Source of the DNA: Epiperipatus broadwayi
Taxonomy: Eukaryota; Onychophora; Udeonychophora; Euonychophora; Peripatidae
Length of the DNA stretch: 64,000 bases
Assembly: GCA_028023455.1 (NCBI GenBank)
Contig: JAQFVV010006220.1
Span: forward strand, 8,878,916-8,942,915
Direction of reading: 5' to 3'
The notes under the pieces: model-generated
Told to the model about the DNA's origin: nothing
Databases searched by the model: none
What the model saw: only the letters and a program-made list of their open reading frames with translations
Part shown: positions 40,035 through 53,349 of the stretch, one piece after another
Position numbering within the stretch: position 1 is the first letter of the stretch
Layout of the letters: every line of letters starts with the position of its first letter
Made by a program: the position numbers and the translations under genes

Positions 40035-43000
40035 ATAGATTTATATTTATGATACTTAATTTCAATATTACCACTGCCTCCTACTAGTCCATTATTATTG
40101 ATACACTATTCTTATTATTTCTACCACTGAAATAAGCAATCCCCTAAGCGAGACAACATAGTCAGACTGCATCAGATAGACCATTTTAGACCATATTTTT
40201 TAGGCCTTTCCACTTCTGTTAAATGCAGGGATCTCTAAATAGATCTTTATAAACATACAATCTTTCCATACAAATATAAATTAATTCTATACAATCAAAT
40301 ACAAAAAAATAACATATACATGCAAATGCAATATAGATATAAGTAAAATTAAAATAATCATGGGTTCTGTGCCAATAGGAACATAATACTCACCAGCCTC
40401 TCACCAGTAGTAAAGATTTCATCACATTATACTAAACTGGGACTCTTACCCTTTAAAAAAAGTATAGCAAGATACCCATTTATCATATACCTAAAAGAAA
40501 CATCATTTGTGACAAAAAAAATCATCCAGCCCATACTTAAATCCTAATTTAAGGATATGTTAGGCAGGTGGCACTAATAACTATATTGCAAAGTTCTTTA
40601 AAGACATGATAATTAATAAAATGTTTTGAAATGTATAACAATTTTTAAATAAAAGAATTAGAAAATTAGTTATACACATGTTAATCAACTAATTAAGTTA
40701 GCTATAACATAATAATGATTAGTTTGAGAGCAAAACAGAATAAATATACAAAAAAAAAAATTCAATGCAATAAATAAAAGCCTTTTCCAAGGCTAGAAAA
40801 AATCCAAACAATAGTATTACTGTGGTTAATCTAATTAATAAATAATATCACACAGATATTTTTTTAAAAAAGCAGATTTCAAGTCAAACTATTTTCATTG
40901 CAATATTATAAATAAAAATAGTCAAATGGTTTATTGTTCAGAAGTATATAAAAAGTTTAAGAACTCTTTATCGCAATTTGTGAATCTTAAGCTACAGAAT
41001 TTGCCACTTCATGGCTTTACTAACCCATGCATGGAAGCAATAATTATTATTTCCTACATGCATATAAAAATAAATCCTGAACCCTGAATGCTACTTCCTA
41101 CATGCATATAAAAATAAATCTTGAATCCAGGATACTACAATAATTTTAGATATATTTTAAATTGTATCTATTTAATATAACAAATTTCATTAATGACACC
41201 CTAAAAGAATAAGCAAAGTGATACTGTTGTTTTCTGATTCTAGTCATTATTTCTGGAATTAGACAAATCTATAAAAATTTTGTCTTTTTCTCACAGAAGA
41301 ATATCGAAGAAATCATTATTACCAAGTCTCAAACTATATACTGTATTTAGTTTAATTAATTCTTTTCTTTTGCTCTAGATTTCCATTTTTAAAAGATTTA
41401 AACTTTTTTTTGTCTTGTTCTAAATATCTGGGATTTTATTTATCTGCAATACAATAATGTTCACTTAAATATGTAATTTCGTACTCCCATTTGTTTGTTT
41501 GTTTGTAGATTTTTGACTCAAAAGAGTTCAGCCTTGGAATATTGTCTTTGGTTTAATAATAATAACACCAGCAATAATTGAAATCATCTATGTATAGCTA
41601 TGGGAAGATCTGGAATAGTTTATATAACAAAGATCAATAGGATTTTTTTCAAAGTTTACTGAATCTTAGATTTTTATGTAATATTTATTGTAAAATTTAC
41701 AGATGTATATCTTAGAAATAGATATTGCATGTTATCATTTACTAAAAAATGACAGCTCAAAACACACAACAAGTGGATTCTAAAGAATACAGATCAAAAG
41801 AATCTTAAACTTCAACTTATGTACATACGTTTCTTTTTCTTTTTATAAACAGAGGTAGCAAGATTTTAAAAATGACTACAGCTTAATTAATTTCTCATTC
41901 TATAAAATCTTTTTTTTTTTTTTGTTTTAGATGTGTGTGTGTAATAGTAAATTTTACTTAACAACCGGTTGTTTCCTTTCTCTACAAGTGTGAGTATGAA
42001 TTAATGAGCTAATTAAATTGCTTAATTTGCTTAATTTAAATGAAGCATACAAAACTCATAAATTAAAAAAAAAAACAAAACAGGTTTTGCTTATCTTTTT
42101 TGTCATTGTCATTAATAAAAATTAAATGTGTTGATGCTGTCAATCAATACTCATAATATAAGATATAACAAATTATATAGGGTATACTTGTTTGGGAAAA
42201 AAAACCCAAGGACTTGAATTATCCCATTTAATATGTTTAGACATTTGTTCTCAGGAAATCTATACTTTGGCTTTCTATATATACATTCAGGATATTTAAA
42301 TTTAATTTGTTCACTGTGTTTGTTCATATTTTTAAGCTCAATAAATAATAAGCTATCTCTAGACAAAACAACTTCAGACATTCTTTTTTGTGTGTGTGAC
42401 ACAGCGAGTAAGTAATTCATTTAAAATAAGAGAGTTTTATAAATAGTAAGCTCATAATTACCTTAACTAGTTATCCAATTATTAATTAGTAAATGAATAT
42501 CTGGCTACTCTTATCTAAAATGCAACAGTCCACATTAATCTGAGTGATGGATGGGTGTTTGATACAGGCTGACTCTCAACAAAATTACAACCAAAAGAAA
42601 ATGCAATCTTCCCTTTGATGAGAAAAGTACCTTTCACCTCTGGATTTTGAATGTTAACATCTTGGAAAAAAAACTATTAAAGTAAACATTTATATGGAAA
42701 ATTTGATTCATAATACAAACTTATTTTAGCATTATTATAGCTACAGTAATATATTCTATGTTTCTCTAAAAATAAGATCGGGTTTGATAATAATTTTTGC
42801 TTCAAAAGACACTTTGGGCTTATTTCCAGGGAATGTCTTATTTTTTCGTGTACAAAAATCTACATTTATTCATATACAAAAATACAAATTTATTCAATAT
42901 CTCAAATCAACCTCCTAAATATGTTTTTTCAGCAACATCCTATGTGAATATTTGAAATTTCAGTTAGTGATATGCACTGGGATATTTACATTTATTTAGG

Positions 43001-45450
43001 TACAAAAACTTGTATGGGGTCAAAATATTATTCTGTTTAAATCTCCCATTAAATCAAGTGTTAATTGAAAACTTATAAAAATGATTATAGTTAAGAATGA
43101 TTATTTATACAAAAGCAATAAAGAATGCAAGCACAAAAATTCAAAAACATTTCTGTATTTCACACTGCACTAAGTATAACTGTTATGACACAGGGCATGC
43201 ATATTGAATTATGAAAATTCATATAAAATCCAACCACATCCATTCATTATTAAGGATGCACATTGTAAATACTTTCCAAATTACTCATAATATCCATCTT
43301 GAGTATTCTTTTTAAACCTTATCTTTAGGAAAAAGTTGATTTATTAGTTATTAAAATCACTTTTGTTATTTATAGATTTTTAGAAAGAAAAAAACATTTA
43401 AGAACAAAGCTGATTTTGCTTTTTTATCTTATTTAAAAGCCAGCATGATCAAACTCTAAAGCTAAGTCAGGCATTCTAAATCCAAGTATTCAATATAAAT
43501 AAAATAAATACCTAAAAATACATAAAATGAAATTATAAATTATTTGATATACTGGTTTGTCATAGGTAAAAGTTTAAAAGTTTGTTAATTCAGAAAGCCA
43601 ATAAATTGGTTATCTTAAGTCCAAGATTCAGCTGAAAGAAAACTGTTTCTCTATGCACATAGTATTATGTTTGTTGAAATTGATGACTGGGAAAATAGAT
43701 AAGTATCATTATAATTTATATTATTATTTATTTAAAGCATTCATGTCAATAATATTATTTATTTATACATTCATTACTTTGTAATTCAATACATACATTG
43801 TGTGCTTCAACAAGTGTATATTTGGGATAGGGTTTATATTATAAGCATCCTGAAAAATCATATTAGGGCTTATTTTTTAGCTAAGTCTTATTTTTGGAAA
43901 ACATGGCAATTGTTCATTATCATAACACCTATTATATATTTATGTCCAGAACCACACCATGTAGGTGTGCAGGTTATACTTTGCACAAATATGTCTGCTC
44001 AAGAAGAATGCCATTTCAAAGTGATAAATAATAGTAAAGTTTTTATACACTTCTTTTGTAAAGTAATAATTTGATGTAATATTTTATAAATAGTGTAATC
44101 AAAATGTATTTGAACAAATTTCGATGTGACGATATGCCATCTGTGCACTTAGCATTCTCAGAAATGGTTTTTGTTCAAACCATTCTCCATCATGTAAATA
44201 ATACCACATATCATGCCCTCTAATATAAAAATGCCAATTTATTATTTTGAATTTTATTATTTGAATGTAACTATAGCATAATATACACATATAAAATTTC
44301 TTCCTTAATATTATAAGTGCTTTGTTATTAAGTGATGATTTCAAAGATAAGCAATTATATATTATCATTATTATTATAGGTGATGTGCATTAGCTTATTG
44401 GCTTATTGGTATTACAGTTTATAAAAACATCACGCTATATAAAATATATGTCTTGTTTATAAATAAAATTGTAATATAGCTTATATTCATTAGTATCACC
44501 AATATACATATACTTATTTTGGATAGGTTATACTTTTAACTTAATTTATTTTACAATTTTCATTCTGTTGACAATTTTAAAAAAAGTTATTGCTCAGTTT
44601 TCTTAAATCATAATGTTTTGAAACAAAGCGGAAATAATTTCTTGGAATTTATGAAATGAATACTCAAATGTGCAAAATTCTACATTTTATGAAGCAAATA
44701 TAATGTATTGAAAAAATATATATTTTGGCGTAATATATATATATATATTTTATTAGATTATACATATTTTAAACTTTAAATATTGTTTCAAATTTTATCA
44801 TTATATTGTTTATTTATTTAACATTGACTATAACTATAGTTTCCGGAAAAAGAAAATTTTTAAAGCTAAGATTAATAAAAAAATATTTATAATCAGCCAT
44901 GTAATGCCTTACTGATTTAACAATAATATCAATAAAAATGATATTATGGATACATTGGATATAAAAGATCTAATTAAGAATTTTGTAGTGATTAAAAAAC
45001 TATTAAGATAAATATGTAATAATAAAAATCACTTATATCCAAAACCACAATATATTATTGTGTTATTGTGATGGGAGGGGGGGGATTAAAATGTAAAAAA
45101 AATTATTTACATATTCTATGTTTACATATATATATAATATTTAAAATGGAAAACTCTCAGATATGTCAATTAATAATATCAATCAATTAAGAAAATTTTT
45201 CAAATAAATTGTATGATTGTTTTAATATTCATTCCTTCTGATTTCAGACAATCATTTATATAACAAATAAGATAGGAAGAGAAGATAGTTTGGTTTTTCT
45301 TTAAAAAATGTTGTCTTATGATTTGGCTAGAAAGTATTTCATGTACTTAATTTTAGCATTAAATTATTATTCTATATCATAATATAATAAATTGGACATA
45401 ATTTGATAGGAATTTATGTTTACAAATAAATTTTAAATTAAACATAGTTC
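40035..45450. other. AT-rich non-coding DNA with small repeats
   Basis: No exon recognised. Holds a 44-bp tandem duplication (41051-41138), a (GT)n tract near 41932-41941, and a sequence near 40985-41035 that may be the reverse of a SINE-2 head. The frames at 42151-42420 and 43802-44368 show no domain, no splice context and AT-driven composition. Confidence 0.45.
41051..41138. repeat. 44-bp tandem duplication
   Basis: TTCCTACATGCATATAAAAA followed by TAAATCCTGAACCCTGAATG is repeated immediately as TTCCTACATGCATATAAAAA then TAAATCTTGAATCCAGGATA. The first half is identical and the second half diverged. Confidence 0.85.
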
Positions 45451-45453
45451 ACT

Positions 45454-45700
45454 ATATATGTAAACAAAGGATGAAAATCATTTTTCTCCAGGATATGACT
45501 TAAAAGCACTCTAAATGTTGAACAAAGGAATCAAAAATAGAATGAATCCACCTATTATTAGTTTATAAGATATGATTATAAACATCAAAGCAACTAAGAA
45601 TAGGTAGATTTATTCTATTCTCAATTTCTTTGTTCAATATTTAAAGTGCTTTTAAATCATAGCCTGGGAGAAATGATATACTCCCTTTGTTTATGTTTAT
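45454..45700. mobile_element. Foldback (MITE-like) element
   Basis: The left arm (about 45454-45557) contains TTTTTCTCCAGGATATGACT, AAAAGCACTCTAAATGTTG, AACAAAGGAATC and AATCCACCTATT. The right arm (about 45599-45700), reverse complemented, reads TTTCTCCCAGGCTATGATTT, AAAAGCACTTTAAATATTG, AACAAAGAAATT and AATCTACCTATT. The ~100-bp arms have a loop of ~40 bp. No coding sequence. Confidence 0.9.
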
Positions 45701-45771
45701 AAAGTAATTTCTAAAAAATCATATTTGTATTTTAATAATTATATTTATAAAGCGCTACTCATTACATAAAG

Positions 45772-45949
45772 TAATATTTATTAAGGCTATAACCTTAAGA
45801 CTATGCACCTGAAAAAACAACAGTAGGGACTTCTGCAAATCTTTAACACAAGATTTATTTAAAAGACAAGAGTGGCCACACTCTTATCTTCAACCTACTG
45901 TCATTTTTTCAGGTGCATAGTCTTAAGGTTATAGCCTTAATAAATATTA
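45772..45949. mobile_element. Young foldback element with near-perfect arms
   Basis: Arms 45772-45829 and 45894-45949 are reverse complements almost without mismatch: TAATATTTATTAAGGCTATA, ACCTTAAGACTATGCACCTG, AAAAAA, with a three-base difference before CAGTAGG. The loop is ~64 bp. High arm identity suggests recent origin or arm homogenisation. It lies 70 bp from another foldback. The motif around AAGGTTATAGCCTTA is shared with the direct repeats inside LINE-C. Confidence 0.92.
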
Positions 45950-46889
45950 TTTTATATTTGTATTTTGTAAATATTTAAAAAATTAGATCATAATCAAAAC
46001 AAATAATATTTTTATCACTGACAGTCAAGAGAAGCAGATTAATTTTTTAAAAAGAACAAAATGTTTTTTTTATTAAAATTTGTTATTAAAACTGAATGAA
46101 AAATATTAATCTCTGATAAATCCATCAAATTATATTTTAATATATTAACATTTTTATAATATTACAATATAATCAAACAGAGTATCATTGATGATGGATT
46201 AGTAATCAGTTTGAAAAGGTGTAGTTATTGGAATGTTATAATAAAACATATACATATAAAATAAATGTGTAATCATATATACTGTTGGTTTTTAATAATT
46301 ATTAGACTATTAATTGTGCAAAAATAATCATGAATTTTAAAATACTTCATAAAAAATCAAATTTCTAGTCATTCTAAAAAATTTTAAGTAATCTTGCAAA
46401 GCATGTGGAAATCTGATAACAATGAAGAAAACATCAAGAAATGGCTAAATACTTTGAAGTCCCTATATTTTCAATTATCCTAATGTTTTTAGATTTTTTT
46501 GGAATTAAAATAGAGTAAAATATATGTGAATATCCAGATGTAAAAAAAAATTAATGAAATAGTTCAATGGATGACTGTACAATTAAGTTAACTTCAAAAC
46601 ATTTTCTCGATTGCTTCATAATAATTTTCTCATTTGGAACAGCAAATGATTATTCTCAAAATAATACATAATAGCTTGTATTTGCATATTAGATAAATAA
46701 ATAAAATTCTTGAAATTAATTTCATTTTAATTTGCAAATTGGAATTGCTGAAATTAGTTTTAAATAACCTGCAATGGCTATAATGTGATTTTATAATGTA
46801 AATGCTATATCTGGTATTTCTTATTACCCCTAAGAAAAGTATTATTTTATGGTAAAATTATGGTTCCAATTTTGATTTTTTTAAATTAT

Positions 46890-47400
46890 AAGCATTATTT
46901 AAAATAAGTATTATATAATAAAATTTAAAAAAATAATACCATAAAATTGCAAAAAAAAATGTGGAAATAAAATTAGTTTTGTTCAGAATATCATCTAATT
47001 GAAATCAGTTGATTGTTTTTTTGCAATCTGTTTTTGCAAAAAATACATTTCTTGTTATTATTGTTAAGAACTATTTATAAAAAATATTAAAATATTTGTA
47101 TAAAAAAAAGTTAAAAAAATATAATCATAGATTGCAAAAAATGGAAAAATAAAATTATTTTCATTTAAAATAAATTGATATAGCTTCTATCTGGGATCAG
47201 TTAGTTGCTTTCTTTTAGAAAAAGAATTTACAGATATTATAATAAATAAGTTTGATTTTTATTATTGTAAACATTATCTACAATAAGTATTATAATATTT
47301 ATATAAAAAAAAGTAGAAAAAAATAACCATAGTTTTGCAAAAAATGAAAAATAATATTATTTACATTTAGATTACAAGTGTGAGATATGTATAAACTTTC
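46890..47400. repeat. Degenerate tandem array, ~190-bp unit
   Basis: Three units start near 46890, 47076 and 47272. Each has an ATTATTTAAAATAAGTATTA- or ACATTATCTACAATAAGTAT-like start, then a run of A, then CCATAAAATTGCAAAAAA, TCATAGATTGCAAAAAATGG or CCATAGTTTTGCAAAAAATG, then a stretch of AATAAAATTA. A QTTG/ATCAGTTGATTG versus ATCAGTTAGTTG motif also recurs between units. The array may extend left to ~46740. Confidence 0.6.
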
Positions 47401-47404
47401 ACAA

Positions 47405-49950
47405 AATTTAATATTGTAAGAGCAAAATTCAAACCAATTTGATTTTTGCAAAACATAATCATAACTATGAAATACTGAACTGGACACCTGTTGAATTAAA
47501 AAAAATCTGTGAAATTAAACATATGAAAGAATTTTGCAGTGACATATACTGTTAGTATCGATTGAGGTATGAAGGTGCCTCTAACCCAGGGCACAGCTCT
47601 ATTTAGGTCTAACATTTTTACTATTCGTTAGTATAGTAGTGTTCTATTCATATTTAAAGTTCAAACAGTAACATCAAATTTTTTTTTATTTATATAGTAA
47701 ATTTAAATACAAAATTAGATTGGCACTTTCTTGAAGCACAATATCTTTTTATAATTGTTTTTTATGTGGCAGTCTGATTTTTTTAAGACCCTGCACAATA
47801 TATGCAGTGATAGAATGGAAGACTCAGAAGGTAAACATCCTGAAATGAAACACATCTCTATCACTTTTACTGCTTAAATGTCACATGACATCGCTTATGA
47901 CAAACATCGTTTATATTTATTGCTATTAACTTTTTATAAGGTTTTTTTTGAATGTTTATTTAATGATATTATTTGTATATGAAATATTTTCTTATGCAAT
48001 AATTGTAGTGAATAAATTTTATTAATATTCATTAGTTATTTTTATTATAAATTTGAAGAGATATCAACTCTGATCATTATATATAATATATATTTTTATT
48101 ATAGTTACCATACTACATAAAAAGCTTGACAAATTATTCTGCATTATATGCGTTTCAAAAATAGCTTGCCAACAGTCTACATAAATATAACAGCAATTCT
48201 ACTTACATATGTAAATTTTCAAGAGATTTGTCAATTTTTCATGTAATATTGCAATTGCACTAAATATATTGAGCGCAATAATTAGAGCTGACATCTCTCT
48301 AAATTTAATTACATTCAATGTAAAGAGCATCAACCTATTTATAATATATAATACCTTTTAATATGTTAACAGAATTAGTTTGTAATTTTTTAAAAGTTAA
48401 GTCTTTAAAAAAAAATTTGCTTTCATTTATTTGCTCAATCTTCTAAATATTAAGATGTTACAACAACGTTAAAGAAATAACAAACATTGATAAATTATCA
48501 CCAACAATAATTTAATGTCATTATCTTGTTTTGGCATCTTTCAATGCTTTATATCTATCATTGCTATATACAATATTATAATAGATATAATGCAAACATT
48601 GCACTTAGTTCATAACCCTGCCATGCTCACAATTTGTGATTCAATTCTGGGTAAAACTTTTTTTTTCAGATAGCTAGCTCAAGTCATCTTAGCTAGCCAT
48701 CCAATTATTGGAGAGTAAATGGAAGTGTAGTTATTTTTTATTAGAAAATAAAATAAAAGTAAACCTTAATTAATTGTTATTAGTTTCTCTTCTTTAACTA
48801 AAGAGCAGCATAAATAACCATAATATAAGACTCTGTAATGGTTGTCTCATCTTAGTACTTAAATTTTTTTCCCATGTGGCAAAAAAAAGCCACCTTGGTT
48901 AGATATCCAATATTAACATCTAGTGATTCTTAGCTATAGGATAAAACAAGGAATAAAAAAATCATCAATTGCCATCACTTAGCATGTGACTACTCTAGAA
49001 ACTACTGTTTTCTCTTTCATTGATTTATGATAGAAAAATACCAGAGAAAAATTGTAACGCAGCATGTAAACCCTAATATTTTTATTTAAATACTACTTGT
49101 TTATATATATTACTATTTTAATACGAATTTTTTTAAATACAGTTTTATTATTTTAATTACCACTTCATTAACAAAGCATTTTTTTCCAGTTCGATATTAT
49201 TTGATCTTTTATGTATCACAGATAATTTATAATGAGTAAAAAATATAATGTCTATTTTAAATGTTCTATTTTTGAAGTATGTTAACTTGAATTTAATTTT
49301 GTGCAATCAATTGAAATATGCTTTTCCTTACATTTATACTGAAAAATTTCTTTGATTAACAATTCACTTTTTAATAAAATTACTTCTTTTTTTTTATAAC
49401 AAGCAAATTTCTTTATTCCCTTTATCTCTTTCTCTTTTTGTTTCATTTTTGTGCAGTAGAAAATTTTACTACATAAAGATAAAGTAAAAAAATAAAAATA
49501 TATTTTCAGAAATATTTAAAAACATAATAATGTAATAGTGGGTCATTGTATATCATCACCTCATTCATGTTATTATGTTCAGAATATTAATTCACTATAT
49601 GTTCTTTATTCTAGAGCCAGTTACTTTAAGTGTGAGTAATCAATGGTGATTAGATAACAGCACTGTCACATCTACAACCTTAGACTGGTTTATGACCACT
49701 AATTATCATCAATGGGTAACAGGATTTGCAATATCTCCATATTATCAACAACAAAAAAAACAACAATTTACTTATATCAATTTTTTAATCTGGAATACTA
49801 AAAGACCTGATAGTTAATTATACTCAAAAATAAAATGAGCATGCCAAATGAATATTTGGTAATTTTTTTTTTTTTAAAATTAAAAATCTTAAACATTTTC
49901 AAATTTAGTATTATTGCAAATTTTGATTAAACTAAATCTTTTCTTAAAAA
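47405..49950. other. AT-rich non-coding DNA with SINE-like traces
   Basis: No exon found. Near 48600-48730 TTCATAACCCTGCCATGCTC, GATTCAATTCTGGG, then TAGCCATCCAATTATTGG resembles a decayed tRNA-derived SINE. A second trace with CTTGGTTAGATATCCAATA lies near 48890-48915. Confidence 0.4.
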
Positions 49951-49954
49951 AATA

Positions 49955-50095
49955 TAATCAAATAATTTATTGGTGGAAGTTCATAAGGAGTTTGAATATC
50001 AGTAGTAATAATGTTAGAACTGTGATCTATGAACCTTAAGTTCCAATGTCTATCACTCTACTATTGCATCACTCTATGCAGAGTATCTTTAAAAT
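49955..50095 (-). mobile_element. SINE-2 copy
   Basis: Reverse complement reads GCAATAGTAGAGTGATAGAC, ATTGGAACTTAAGGTTCATA, GATCACAGTTCTAAC, and later TATGAACTTCCACCAATAAA then TTATTTG. Head and tail are collinear with the 57.9-kb copy. Confidence 0.65.
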
Positions 50096-50829
50096 AATTC
50101 ACTAAAATGTAATGATATGTGAATCATGAGCACTGGTTATTATTGGGTACTGTTTGAAAGATGAAAGGAAATTATTAAGAGTGATATCAAATAAATTATT
50201 GAAAAAGATATTGAAATTTCAGTGATGTTACTCAAATAATTGTTATGTGATGTAAAAATGTCCTTTCTTAGAATGTTCTTCCATTCATTTTTATATAAAT
50301 AACTGCAAGTAAAATTAATTGATTGCAAACGTTTTGATGATGATGTTTGCAGTTGATATACGATATATCTCATAAAACAAAATGGACATCAAAATTCACC
50401 CAGATTGGAAGATTAATTTTACAATGCCTAAACAGCTTACCGATAATCTACTCTTAAACATATATTTTATTCTAAAGAGAATTCAATCTCATGAGGTATT
50501 TTGAAAAAAATAAATCATATAACTAATTCCTTCCCCCCACCCCCTTTCTTTGTTCTGAGTGAGATTAAAACATAAATGACACTCATGAGATTGTGTTGAA
50601 TTGGCATATTTTATACATTTTATAAATAAAAAAGTAAAACAAAAATACTAGCATTATAGATTTTTACCACACTTAAACATACATATAATAGAGAGTTGAG
50701 TTGGATGATTAAAATTACAAATGATTAAGAAGAGTTATCAAGAGTGAACACAGACAAAAAAATGATTAAAAGGAACAAAACAGCATGTATACAATTAGTT
50801 GAGTTATTATATTTTAACAGAAGGTGATT

Positions 50830-51111
50830 TTAAAGTGGCTTGGAGATATTACTCATGATTTTCCAGAACAATGATGCAGATGGATCATATCTTGTGGAGG
50901 CATTCTTGGATTTCAGAGCAGGCATATTATAGTTAGGTGCTGAACATTCTTTCTCAGTCTTTGCACTTTGATGACTCAGGTAGTCTTGGATGGTAGGAGC
51001 TAAATTGCAGCATAATGAGGAGACAGTCTTTGAGAGATCAGGAAAGATGGCTTGGTTCCCCCTACTCCAATAGCATTCCAAATTTAGAGTCACATGGAGT
51101 AAGTTAGCCAC
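50830..51111 (-). other. Unrecognised 93-codon frame in a G+C-richer island
   Basis: An open frame with balanced composition (KTEKECSAPNYNMPALKSKN and STRYDPSASLFWKI are sample stretches) stands out from the I/F/N/K-rich noise frames nearby. The island from about 50820 to 51115 has visibly more G+C than its flanks. I recognise no domain, no signal peptide and no strong splice pair. It could be an unrecognised transposon fragment or a host exon; the transposon origin seems likelier given the setting. Confidence 0.3.
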
Positions 51112-51715
51112 ACAGTAGAATAATACTTCTCTCTTTTTTTATAACTAAATTTGGCCTAATTTATACTCTGTCTAAAATATTTTAGGAATGCTTTTTGTTA
51201 GTCATCTGAGACAATGTCCGAAAGATCATCTATACATTGATATTGCATTTCGAGAAGATAATGCATATCGATAAGTCTGAAAATTTATTTCTATTAAACT
51301 ATTTTAGATCAAAACAATATAAAATCTTCATTAGTGGGTTATTAATGGAAATTTTAAGTAATCTTAGTGAATGTAAAATATTTATTATACAATGGGTGGC
51401 TTCCACAATTTTGAGCTATTTTCAGAACCTTCTTGAAAACCAAATCTCTTTTCCATCATTATAAAAACTACATATATAAATTAAAATAGATCTTATATAC
51501 AAGTTTATGCTTTTATTAAGTATAATATAATCACATCCCCACCTGTCACATATATACATCGTGCATGCACCAGACTAGTTTACCAGTCTCTATCATAGTA
51601 ACATTATTAAATTTATGTTTGTACATACTACAGATATATATATATGTTATGTACATTATTTAAACAATGTGGGGTGGATCCAAACCCTGTTGCTTGGTTG
51701 GACAGATGATGAAGC

Positions 51716-51736
51716 TCAATCTGCATCGCAGATTGA
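51716..51736. repeat. Perfect 9-bp stem, 3-nt loop hairpin
   Basis: TCAATCTGC-ATC-GCAGATTGA, within a locally G+C-richer stretch (51660-51750) next to GTGGGGTGGATCC and a short (TA)n tract near 51629-51644. It could be the structured end of a repeat; no CTRR-type Helitron end follows. Confidence 0.6.
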
Positions 51737-52559
51737 CTGCTTCAATAATGAATAGGTTATTATTTTAGCATGATAGAATGATATAACAAAATTAATATTA
51801 GAAAGGATACTTTAAAATAATAATAACTACCACCAAGATAAAAAAACTCTTTCAAAAATTCTAAATACAATATTTTTCTAGGATAAAAGGTCCAAAGTAA
51901 TCTAATTTAGAATTAATAAAGGTATTAATCTTAAGTTGGATTTTAAATTACTTATGTATAGGCACAAATAGTGTTATATAATAAATTATTAAGTCACTTT
52001 AAAAAAGTGATTTTTAATTTGAGATACAATTCCTTAAGGTTGGCTTTGTAATATTTGGGGAGATATTTGCAGATCAAATAGAATATGTGAGACAATATAA
52101 GTTATAACAACAAATTTAAATGTGTATAGAATATACAAAATGTTATTTCAGTAGACATTAAAATATTATAACTAGTTACTCTGAAATTTATATATTTGAT
52201 CACTTTTATTCAGCTTAACAATTTCAATCAAGTGACCAATAAGATTTTTTTTATTTATTTTATTCAGATGAAAATTAAATCAGAAACTGAAATTTTTAGA
52301 ATACATGGTCTTCAAATATAATAACTATTAATGTCATGTAGTAAAAGTGCAATTGAGCTAAAGATATGAGTATTTAAATTATGATTTAAAACACATTAAA
52401 TGCCTCACTCAATTTAGCATAATGAAAGCTAAAGGTTTTTTATATGCCTCTTGAATTCTCAGACATTAGCTAATTTTTTTAACTTTTAATGATATAATAA
52501 TGAAGTTTAAATGCTTGAACACTAAGTGATCTCTCAAAAAACTAAGCATTTAGTAAAAA

Positions 52560-52690
52560 TAAAATAAAAAATTAATTGCCTGAGAGATCATAATGAAGTT
52601 CAAGTACCAGTACCAAAAGTGACAGAGCTGAGCTACAATCCATGGATCATGAACAATAGAGTTCACCACTCCGCAATTGCATTAACCCAT
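52560..52690 (-). mobile_element. SINE-2 copy
   Basis: Reverse complement reads GCGGAGTGGTGAACTCTATT, GTTCATGATCCATGGATTGT, AGCTCAGCTCTGTCACTTTT, then CTTGAACTTCATTATGATC and GGCAATTAATTTTTTATTTT. A-box-like, anticodon-like and B-box-like sections fall in order, and the CAGCTCTGTCA motif matches the 53.8-kb copy. Confidence 0.6.
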
Positions 52691-52925
52691 ACAAAGTAAT
52701 AAATTAATTATTCTTGTAAAGTTTAATGTGACTGTAGAAAGCTAAAGCCAAGAACTAAAAGTTTGTGAATCAAGGTTCAAGCATTATATAACCTTTTAAG
52801 TGACTAACCAATTCTTATCATATTCTAGTAATAATTACAACATGATGCAAATGTTTCCCTTAATTGTCTAATGCCTAATAGCTGTAAATTCACTAAATTA
52901 TGTCTGTGCACTGACTGAGATTACT

Positions 52926-53349
52926 TTTGTAATATATAATATTCATAAAAGAATCACCTGGAACATGCAGTGTATGAATTTATAAAGATTCTCACTCTAA
53001 ACATAAGATAGTCTTTGAAAAGATAAGAATAACTCCACAATCTCTTTTTTACCTAAATTCATATACATAAGCCAAACTAAAGCATTTAGAAATGAAAGCA
53101 TAAAGGTCTTGATCAATCATTTTTAATTCCATTTCTTATATATTAATAAATGACATTTTGTGAAATTTTTACAAGTTATTGCACTTAAATATATATATAT
53201 ATATTTGAATTTAAGTAAAAAGATAAGGTGGATTCATTCTTATCTTTTCAAAGACTCTACCTTGTGTTTAGAGTGAGAGTATTCCTCAGCTTTATAAATT
53301 CATACAGTGCATATGTCAGGGTGATTCACTTATGATTATTACAAATAAA
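52926..53349. mobile_element. Foldback (MITE-like) element with ~177-bp loop
   Basis: The left arm (about 52926-53043) carries CATAAAAGAATCACCTGGAA, TGCAGTGTATGAATTTATAA, CTCACTCTAAACATAAG and TCTTTGAAAAGATAAGAATA. The reverse complement of the right arm (53221-53349) carries CATAAGTGAATCACCCTGAC, TGCACTGTATGAATTTATAA, CTCACTCTAAACACAAG and TCTTTGAAAAGATAAGAATG. The loop contains a (TA)n microsatellite near 53192-53207. No coding capacity. Confidence 0.9.

Noticed and set aside
51716-51760. Helitron 3' end
   Set aside because: A hairpin is present, but no CTRR terminus with a following T was found at the expected distance, and no Rep/Helicase wording is nearby.
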